Made by a program: the position numbers and the translations under genes
DNA from: Buxus sempervirens
Taxonomy: Eukaryota; Streptophyta; Magnoliopsida; Buxales; Buxaceae
Length of the DNA stretch: 64,000 nucleotides
Direction of reading: 5' to 3'
Assembly (NCBI GenBank): GCA_947561395.2
Contig: OX387193.1
Span: forward strand, 16,368,001-16,432,000
The notes under the pieces: generated by a model
Told to the model about the DNA's origin: nothing
Databases searched by the model: none
The model's input: only the letters and a program-made list of their open reading frames with translations
Shown here: one piece after another, positions 37,340 through 46,430 of the stretch
How positions within the stretch are numbered: the first letter of the stretch is position 1
How the letters are laid out: each line of letters starts with the position of its first letter

Positions 37340-38858
37340 TATAAAATCCCAGATTTTAGTAATAAATAAAACTAATTATTAAATAGACTAATTGGGTTAA
37401 TAATATGCAGGAGATGAGATATTGGTTTAACCCGGAGGAGTTTAACGTGAACCGAAGGAGGACTTGGAAAGCTAATATAAGGTGAGATTTTAAGTTAGGG
37501 AGGAAGTTAGCTATTATAATTATTCAGATTATTATTATAGTGAAGAGCTAATAAAAAATTTAAAACAGTAAGGGAGTTGGTCGAACCCAAAGAGAGTGGG
37601 TTGATCCAAAGATTTATTTGGTTTGAGGCTTCATGGTTTGATTGTAATTGGTTTAAAGGAGGGGGTAATATGGTAAAAGACTCTTAAATAATTAAATAAC
37701 CTAGACATGCAAATAGGCTATTCACATTCAAAATATCATAGAGAGAAACCACAGCCGCATGTCCACTTATAGTCTCCTTATTCTTTTTTCTTCTTCCTAG
37801 AGATCAAACTCTAGTACTCAAGCACTTGTTGGAGCAGATTTAGAGAAGGAAGAAGGAGATTTTCATGCACAAAAACTCAAGTAAGATCAAACCAAGATAA
37901 GAAGTTTTGTTTTTTAGAGATAGATGTGTTGTTGGGTTCCTAAAATTATGATTTTCTTAACCCAAAAGTGATCGAGGCTTGTCGCGATCGTTTGGCAATC
38001 TTAGAAGTGATTTTTATTGCTTTTAGAGAAGGTTTAAATTCTTAGAAACAAGTAAGTAGTCCCTTTAAATCTTGCACAAAAACAAATTCGTGTTTATTCG
38101 ATATTCATGGTTATTCGGTGATTTGATGAGTTGTATTCGTTATTTATAATGTTTTATTAGTTGGAAATTGTTCTAACATGTTTATAAAGTGTTTTAGAAT
38201 GATTTAGAATGGATTTGATGCATTGGATATTGAGTTGTGGAATTTTTATTGAATTTCGTAAAGTTTCAGATTTTCTTTGTATCAGGTCGCCTCAGCAATC
38301 GCTTAAGCGCCCTTTGTATGGTTGTCAAACCCAAGAGAAATTTTTCCAGATTGAACTGTCGCCTGAACAGTCGCTCGAGCGACCAACCCTGAAATGACCA
38401 AAGTATAAGGATGCTTGAGCGGCCAAGGGTGCTCGAGTGCCTTGTCTGTCAGATTTTTGGAAATTGGTCTTTTAACCTAGTTTTTCACTACGAAATTGTT
38501 TTTATCCAATTTTAACCTATGTACCATCAAGTTTAGGGTATTTGGGGATTGTTTACACTGATGGATGTTTAAAATTAAATTTTATAAATATTTTGGGTAG
38601 ATTTGACCAAAGAAGCACTTTTACTTGATACCATTGTTCCAAATGATTTTTCTTTCAACCAAAGTTGATTTGTGAGTTCATACACCTGCATTTGGGTGAT
38701 ATGAAGGTATTTTGTGCATCGATGGAGTTGATACACATTCGGGACATATTTGCCCGTTGAAACCTGGAGTTTGGACATATGAATTGGTACATCTTGTTTT
38801 GGTTTTGGGTCACAATTGTGACAAGGCAGGTGCCTGGTTTCTTGGTTTCCGCAAGGCG

Positions 38859-39640
38859 GATTTGGTTATACAAATAAGGTTCTATATTTGTGAGTGTTAT
38901 TGAAAAGTATGTCCATTCCTTGGTTTGGTTTTCCACTGTTGAGTGGGCTTAGCGGTTATATGGATCCATAGAATAGCTAGTAAGTGAAATATTCATTAGA
39001 GGGGTTTGAATTCTGTGTCATAGGCATTCCATCATGTCGAGGGTGGTACCGCTCCTAGTTAGATCGGTTGCTACGTTACCCACTCCTGGATAGGTTGGGC
39101 CGTACATGCTAAGCCATGTTTGGGTTTTTCCGTTGGTGTTGAATAGCCAGACTGCAGGGCGGCTAGCCCATTGTAATTCGGTAAGGTAGCATATTGGCAC
39201 ATGGCTACTTTTTTTCTCTGGTATACTATTTCATGAGTCCCATGAGGTTGATTTGGTTATACAGATAAGGTTCTGTATTTGTGGGTGTTATTGAGAAGTA
39301 TGTCCATTCCTTGGTTTGGTTTTCCACTGTTGAGTGGGCTTAGCGGTTATATGGATCCATAGAATAGCTAGTAAGTGAAATGTTTATTACAGGAGTTTGA
39401 ATTCTGTGTCATAGGCATTCCATCATCTCGAAGGTGGTACCGCTCCTGGATAGGTCGGTTGCTATGTTACCCACTCTTGGATAGGTTGGGCCGTACATGC
39501 TAACCCACGATTGGGTTCTTCCGTTGGTGTTGAATAACCAGACTGCAGGGCGGCTGGTCCACTGTAATTCGGTTAGGTAGCATATTGGCACATGTCTACT
39601 CTCATTCTCTGGTTTACTGTTTCATGAGTCCCATGAGGTG
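38859..39640. repeat. 391-bp tandem duplication inside solo LTR 2
   Basis: Copies at 38,859-39,249 and 39,250-39,640 begin GATTTGGTTATAC and end CCATGAGG. They differ at a few percent of positions, so the duplication happened after or shortly before insertion. Confidence 0.9.
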
Positions 39641-40029
39641 AACAATTGGATTTGATCTATTTTTATTATATTGTTGTTTGTTTTGTATTGTGGTTCATCT
39701 GATTAAACGTTGCATATTTTATTGTGGTCAATTATTTGCATGACTACTTACTGAGATGTTGTTTCTCACAATATTATTTATCGGTTTTGTTTTCAGATAT
39801 TCCTGGTAAGGATGTTGCTAGGGTAAATACTCCAGGGGATTACTGTGATTACCAGGAAGAAGATTATTTCATTCCTGTGTAGGTTCAGGAGGATATGAAT
39901 TTGACTTAGTTTTGTTTAGGGATTGACATTAGTTATTTTTATTTGAGGATTGTGATATTATTAAAGGGATTATTTGGAAATTTTATTTACACAACTTTAC
40001 TGGATGTCGTTTATTTTATTTAGTTGAAC

Positions 40030-40629
40030 TGTAACGTCCCGAACCCATACCCAGCAAGATATTGTCCGCTCTGGGCCCAATGGGCCATCACGTATTTGTT
40101 CTCAAGGGATAACACGCGAAAACTTCCCAGTGGTCACTCATCCTAGCACTGCTCTCACCCGAGCACGCTTAACTTTAGGGTTCCTAGGGGATTTAGTCCC
40201 ATGTTATGCCTTAAAAGGCCTCTTGCTTAGTTGGGGGTCTTAAGACTACTTATAGCATCCCCGAGCGTTGTGGGATTCCAACCATATACACATCCATGCC
40301 TGGTAGCTATTTGTAACGTCCTGGACCCATACCCAGCAAGATATTGTCCGCTTTGGGTCCCTCACGTATTTGTTCTCAAGGGACAACACGAGAAAACTTC
40401 CCAGTGGTCACCCATCCTAGCACTGCTCTCACCCGAGCACGCTTAACTTCAAGGTTTCAAGGGGATTTAATCCCGTGTTATACCTTAAAAGGCCTCTTGC
40501 TTAGTTAGGGGTCTTAAGACTACTTATAGCATCCCCGAGCGTTGTGGAATCCCAACCATATGCACATCCATGCCTGGTAGCTCTCCATGTAAGCTCTACC
40601 CCTTTACAGCTGCTTGACAGGATGTTACA
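40030..40629. mobile_element. Cassandra-like TRIM element with 5S rRNA-derived sequence
   Basis: Flanked by a perfect TGAAC copy (40,025-40,029 and 40,630-40,634). Two head-to-tail LTR-like units: a 282-bp one at 40,030 and a complete one at 40,312 from TGTAACGTCC to GGATGTTACA. Each carries a segment that on the minus strand reads AGTTAAGCGTGCTCGG then GTGCTAGGATG(A/G)GTGACCAC and TGGGAAGT, matching the internal promoter part of plant 5S rRNA. The 5S-bearing LTR is the hallmark of Cassandra. No internal coding region; almost no body between the units. It is not a 5S gene. Confidence 0.85.
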
Positions 40630-40837
40630 TGAACCCTTTCCAGACTTTATGAATATACTAATATTGGATTATTATTGATGGTTTAATTCCATGCTTCTTG
40701 AAGAATTGTCATTTATTTCTGCACTTTGATATATTTAATGAAATTGTTTTAAGTATGGATTAGTTGTTTTGGGCCATTATACTAACGAACCAGATTTGGG
40801 TTTTTAAATGAACCCGGATCCAGGGCATTACAACATC

Positions 40838-41052
40838 GGCTTCCAATCCTATCTTTCATGCATGAACAAAGCATATCGAGGTTGATTTTCATTTTATCCA
40901 TGAAAAGGTAGCAAATAAGGATGTTGTTCTTTGATTTTTCTCTACCACTGATCAGGTTGCTAATATATTTACTAGAGGGTTGTCAAGCCGCCGTTTCCAA
41001 TTCCTTAATTCTAAGCTTATGGTGACTATTTCCCCCATTAGCTTGTAGGGGA
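40838..41052 (+). pseudogene. Copia RNase H end and polypurine region
   Basis: Resumes the Copia element with the usual terminal phrases HARTKHIEVDFHFI and VANIFTRGLSSRRFQFL, then a purine stretch (GTAGGGGA) directly before the 3' LTR. Confidence 0.8.
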
Positions 41053-41284
41053 TATTAGACAGTTGCAATCAACTGAAGCTACAACAAACTCTGTAACTAA
41101 AGGCACAGCGAATTCTTCTAAAGACCAACAGAATTAGAGCACATTTGCAACAACCTCAACATATTCAAATTAAAAGAATAGTTATTGTAGGATCATATCA
41201 TGTATTTAATTTTCAAATTATTGTGAACACAACTATACATTCTCTATATATATACTGTAGGCACGCTTCAGAAAGATCTTTTCA
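41053..41284 (+). repeat. 3' LTR of the Copia element
   Basis: Begins TATTAGACAGTTGC (tip decayed from TG) and ends GATCTTTTCA. It matches the 5' LTR over most of its length but part of the middle is replaced or lost. Confidence 0.85.
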
Positions 41285-41925
41285 GTAGGCACGCTAAGAG
41301 GTCTATTCTCGTTATATATGGTATAGATTAGATAAATATGTTAATAGGACTTACACATTATCGCGAAGATTCATTAATAAAAGAGTACAATGGTCAAAAC
41401 TACCTCAATTTTGTAAGACTTAATAATTAGTTGCAAAATTTTCCCTCTCCTCTACCCTTGGGGTAACTTTCTCTCATTTTCTCAATTGCCAAAATAGACC
41501 TTCAAATTTGTATTAGATTATTTCTTTGGAGTCCACATGCGAGGGATCATGCAATAAGGCCTTACCTACCTGTAGCATTACTATTGGTTACTAATATAAT
41601 ATCCAGTCAAGCGATCCTACTAAGCGCGATCTTGACCATTTAATTAAATTGTTCTCGAACTGTGTTCTTTTATTTCTCACCGTCCACTTGGGAAGTTACG
41701 ATTGGGCCACAGAAACACTTTGTGTAGTATCAGATGTGCCCAAAAGACAAGAAGCACGACGGTTAATAACAGACTGGCGCCTATATGTTGTGAAGATTTC
41801 AATGGCGGGAAAGAGTTTCTGGGTAATGGTCCTCTCCACGTTGTACAAAGCTATTTGTAATCTGATCAAAGACGAGTGTCGATTTCGGTTGGTTTCTTGA
41901 TCGATCGATCATAAACAACATACCC
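41285..41925. other. Upstream region of the CDC20-like gene
   Basis: Spacer between the Copia element and the start codon at 41,926. It should contain promoter and leader. No certain TATA box was assigned. A short open stretch at 41,649-41,900 has no known domain. Confidence 0.4.
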
Positions 41926-44526
41926 ATGAGGAGACTTCAGTTGGATTGGTATTCTCCAACCCGCCTCCTGAGCAGTCCGATGCAATACGACTTTCCGGTA
42001 TTGATCTTTTCTTCAATTCTGATCTTTTTATTTTTTTGTTCCGTTGCCTGAAAATTTCTGGGTTCTTGGTTACGCAACTCCCATTTTCGTTATCTTTGAT
42101 GTACGTTTCTGATCACAAAATTACGATTTTCTTCTTCTTGGTTTAAAAGGGAGACAGGTTTATACCAAATCGAAGTTTGATGGATCTTGATCAAGCCCAA
42201 AGCTTGCTGACAAGAAAGTCGAGGAAATGTAGCAATTCAAAGATGAATGTGGGTTTTTTACTTTCTGTTTTACTGGCTTCTGGAGTTCCTAGAGATGGGT
42301 TTCACGTTTTCATTGAAATTCCTGAATGGCTATTTTTTTTCTTCTTGTTTGTGGCAGGATGAGTACCAGAAGAAGTTGGAGGAGAATCTCACTATGGACT
42401 CTGAAGGAAGACCGTTCAGGATGTTGGTTTTCAGAGGGAGCCCGAAATCTTGCAGAAAGTCACTTCGTCACGTTGATGAGATGCGTCAAGACGGGGTTGA
42501 GGCATTGAACGATCCCAAGCAGCCTCGTCGCTTGCCCAAGGTAACCATTTTGCTGTTTTCTTGTTCTGCTATTGTTATTAGTTAGAGACTCTTCAAGAGA
42601 ATAAATAATTTGAAAGGTTAGCAATTTAAGTTTGTATTTTTCAGTCAGTTGTTTATGGAGTGCTGCTAGGACCTCTGTAATGGGATTTGCAGAACACGAA
42701 TACTGACAGTTTTTCTTTATTTCTGCAAAGGGAATATGTTAGTAGTTAACTATAGGATGAAATTTGATTTTTGTTTAGTTAACCAATTGATTTATATTAC
42801 TTCAGTACACTGCCAATCTCTTCTGCATCAACTTTTAGATTGATCTTGATCCTGCATCCTTACCACTAATTTTCTGCGCATGGTTGAAGCAGAAATTATG
42901 CCTTTCTCCCCTTGAGTTACTGATATGAAATATGTACAGAGCGAGTCACGGGTTCTGGATGCACCAAAGCTGAAGGATGACTTCTACCTCAGTCTCATGG
43001 ATTGGGGGAAAAACAATGTTCTAGCCATTGCATTGGGCTCAGAGTTATACTTGTGGAATGCTGAGAACAGTAATATTCAGAAACTTATAGAAGTAGATGA
43101 AGGTGAAGATGATTATCCCACAAGTGTAGCCTGGTCTGAGGATGCTAGAATAGTGGCAGTTGGATACAGCTCGTCTGAGCTTCAGCTCTGGGATGTCAAA
43201 ACTTCCCAATTGGTACTTTCATATCTTTAACTTCTTTTTATTTTTCCAACCTAGATTTTTAAAGTTGGTAACTGAACCATCAACTTGTAGCACTGATATA
43301 TAGCCCTATTCATAAACAAAATGGTTCTTTGACTTTGCAGGCATGATAGCAAACTATCTTTTTTACAGGTTAGAAGCCTAGAAGGGCATCAACGCAGGGT
43401 AGGAACTCTTTCATGGAATGGCCATCTTCTAACATCAGGAAGTCAAGATAAATCCATTATAAATCATGATGGTATTCACACTAAAGACTGCTTCATCTCC
43501 TAATATTATACCACTTGAAAATAATTGAAAAAAGTCATTTTTTAAAAACTACTTGCACGCTTTCATTGGCAGTGAGAGCCAGAAACAGCATATCCTCATG
43601 TCTACAGGCACACTCCCAGGAAGTGTGTGGTCTCAAATGGTCAAGCAGAGGAAATATGCTTGCAAGTGGTGGCAACGACAATCTCATTCACATATGGGAA
43701 GCTTCCAAAATGAGTTCTAATAAATTCTTGCACAGACTCGATGAGCATGAGGCAGCAGTTAAGGCCCTTGCATGGTGCCCATATCAGTTTGATATACTAG
43801 CCTCTGGTGGTGGGACATCAGATCGGTGTATTAAGATATGGAATTCACAAATGGGGAAGTGCATTAACAGTATAGATACTGAAGCACAGGCATGTTTTTA
43901 TTTGAGCTTTCCTACTGTCTTCTTTGTCTTCCCCTTGCTTTCGTCTTCCTAAGCTCTTAAAATGAAGTACAAACTATGGCCAAGTACTATTTAGTTGATT
44001 GCTTTAAGCTCTTACTGTCTTTCATGATTCCTCCTCTTATATATAACAGTGGACGCACCAGTTCACATGCATGTAAACCTGTTGTTTCATTTGTTTTTTC
44101 TACAATGTAGCCATTCCTTAATTTTCCATTACCCATACAGGTTTGTGGATTGGAGTGGAACAGGCATCACAAGGAGATTTTGAGCGGACATGGGTACAGC
44201 ATAATTCAGAATCAGAACCAGCTATGCATCTGGAGATACCCCTCCATGTCAAAAGTTCGAGAGCTAGCACGCCATGCATCCAGAGTCCTTCATCTTTCTC
44301 AGGTTTGAAAAGTTTGAACCAAGGCAATTGTTAAAGCTTTGTCCATGTGGATGATAACTTAGATGGCTTACTGATTATGCAGAGTCCAGATGGGCTAACT
44401 GTTGCATCAGCTGGGGCTGATGAGACTCTTCGCTTCTGGGAAGTCTTTGGACCACCTCAGCCTGACAATTCAAGGATTACAGATCTTGAAAGCCTTTTGT
44501 CTTTCAAGAGATCCCTTATAAGATGA
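41926..44526 (+). CDS. CDC20: CDC20-type WD40 activator of the anaphase-promoting complex, 8 exons
   Basis: Binds the APC/C ubiquitin ligase and recruits mitotic substrates such as cyclins. Exons: 41926-41997, 42150-42248, 42358-42540, 42940-43212, 43369-43471, 43573-43889, 44141-44302, 44383-44526; phases agree and give 450 residues (plant CDC20 is about 450-460). The C-box DRFIPNR opens exon 2 and the protein ends in Ile-Arg, the tail that docks on APC/C. Between them is a seven-blade WD40 propeller, with [29 protein letters not shown] and [17 protein letters not shown] and [17 protein letters not shown] fit CDC20 rather than CCS52/FZR. The intron after 43,889 has a GC donor (CAG|GCATGT); the others are GT-AG. 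The N-terminus before the C-box is short (about 25 residues). It looks intact, somewhat diverged from canonical plant CDC20. Confidence 0.92.
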
Positions 44527-46430
44527 CAAAGAAGTGGAAGGACCAACTTTCAAGGTTAGTTTTTGCAGTCGTTTGTTTAAAATGTATAACTACCTGAGAG
44601 CATAGTTTCCCGGTGGAATTTTTGTGTAATTAATAGAGTGCCACCACTAATGTAAAAGATAAGAAGTGTAAATACTAGTGAAAGCCTGGGTTATTGGTCA
44701 AATGTAAACACCCCATTCTGTCTTCAGGTTATTTTTCTACACCTTCAAGAAGGGCTGTATTTTCATCTAGGCATCACTAAATAGATCACCCTCAAGACAA
44801 GGAAGTAATATTTTACAAGATTAGCGGCTTAGGATGTTGTATGTAGTTAAATTTCCTTTATAAACTGCGAATTCATTCACCTAAATTATCATATTAGTTT
44901 TGCGAACCTTCAGATTGTTTTATTATTATTGATGATATCAACAGGGCATTTTTCTTTTGAAAGATAGAAATCCTCACACCAAACACAGTAGTTAATGTCA
45001 TTCCTTAAGGAAATTGGTAGAGGAAATGATCAGTAAACATTTTTCACACTTTCAAATAGGGGGGTTTGTACAAACTCCCTAAGATGGCCCATAAGATCAG
45101 CTGGCTTCTTGCATACATATGTATATGTAAGTTCTGCATAAATTCAAGTATTTTTTATTACGTACAGTAAAAAAAGTCCAACTATTTGAGCATCAAGAAG
45201 AGCAATAAATTTTTTAGTGCTGGATATATTTGGAACTTATAATACAGTTCTCTTGTAGCCAGTACAAGTATTCCTTGATAGGGTTAGTCATACTAGAATC
45301 AGCCTTGGATTATTTATGCAAAGACCATCTGATTTTTCATTAATGCTGTAAACTGACCTGCTCACAATCCTATCCCAATACAGGGTGTTTAGGTTCTTTT
45401 ACCAATACAGAGACATGGATCTGAGGATGGGCTCTGTAGAGAAACCACAGCCATTCAACCATTTTATCCAGACAATGGGAAATATGGGCACAAATTAGAG
45501 AGGATCCACTGCATACAATGCATAATGAATGTTAATTTTTAAGTCAACTGTGTAAAAAAGCCTTGACAAGGGATATACCAAAAAAAATAAATGAAAAAAA
45601 GAAGGAAAAAAAAAAAAAAGAAAAAGTAAAAAACTCTGTTGCTTAAAATGGTATCCCTTCTTTTCATGTAGCACTCTATTACTTTCTTCTGTCCCCATAG
45701 TACCACAGAAGCCATCTTTTTTAGACAGAAATCAATGTTTTTTAATAAGTATATCTATAGTTTGAATCAATCTGTTCAATAAAATTGATATTAATAATTA
45801 AATTAAGCGTTTTAATAGGATCGATTTCCCTGCCATTCACTTCACCAGAACTGATTCTAAACAGAAAATCTACATCCATCTGTATATTATTTTGCTCTTT
45901 TGTGATTGGAAAAGATTTTATGCTTCACAGGTTTTATAATGATATAAGTCATCATCAGTGGACCAGACAAATGCAAAGCAGACATAGGGCAATCTGACTG
46001 GTTAATTGAAAGATGTACAAGAGTTTTAAAATTGGCATGACTATTCTTTCTGTACATGAGATTCCCATATCCAGAACTAATAAAAAACTGTGAAAAAGAA
46101 CCAAACATCCAACATTGGCATGATCTAATTATTATGATCATGAGATGATTTATTGATCACAAACCAAATTCTTACTGACATTTGTGTCAGGCTATCAGCA
46201 TTCATAGAATAACCTCTTAATGAGCTTGCAAGCGTCATTAGGTGTGTGATAGATGACAATGACGCTACAATCTTCCAAAGTTTAGAATCAGATTTTCATA
46301 GGTCAGCTTTTGTTACCTGGAGAGTTAGAAGAAAAAATACTAAGTTGAATGTGGTAATAGGAGAAATAAAGCCAAATGATTAGAAAAAGCTTACCGGGAT
46401 GAATCTTGTTGGAGTAACGAGAACGCTTGC
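44527..46430. other. Region between CDC20-like and NLR genes
   Basis: The first few hundred bases are probably the CDC20 3' end. An A-rich tract lies at 45,581-45,631. AATAAA on the minus strand at 46,149-46,154 is a candidate polyadenylation signal of the NLR gene, about 280 bases after its stop. No other gene or clear repeat seen. Confidence 0.45.

Larger units (their letters stand above)
37340..40832 (+). mobile_element. Long Gypsy-type solo LTR 2, carrying a Cassandra-like insertion
   Basis: Starts TATAAAATCCCAG (decayed TG) and ends GGATCCAGGGCATTACA. Flanks are GCATC (37,335-37,339) and ACATC (40,833-40,837). It is a relative of solo LTR 1, sharing both tips and several inner phrases, but a different subfamily. 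It holds a 391-bp tandem pair and a 600-bp nested element. No coding remains. Confidence 0.8.
25646..41284 (+). mobile_element. Old Copia LTR retrotransposon (Ale/Retrofit-like) with nested insertions
   Basis: LTRs at 25,646-25,903 and 41,053-41,284, initiator-Met-type primer site, then gag, protease, integrase, reverse transcriptase and RNase H in Copia order. Flanks are GTTGG (25,641-25,645) and GTAGG (41,285-41,289), a slightly decayed target copy, so both ends are genuine. Its own sequence would be about 5 kb; the rest is younger DNA that landed in it. It is heavily broken, with well over ten interruptions besides the insertions. The LTRs differ clearly from each other, so it is the oldest element of this nest. 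Confidence 0.9.

Noticed and set aside
38285-38400. Inverted CGCTTGAGCG-like phrases suggesting a regulatory site or array
   Set aside because: They are part of solo LTR 2 and too few and irregular to call a separate element.
40120-40460. 5S rRNA gene-like sequence on the minus strand, present twice
   Set aside because: Only the internal-promoter half of 5S is matched, with many differences, and it lies inside LTR-like units with a target copy, so it belongs to a Cassandra-like element.
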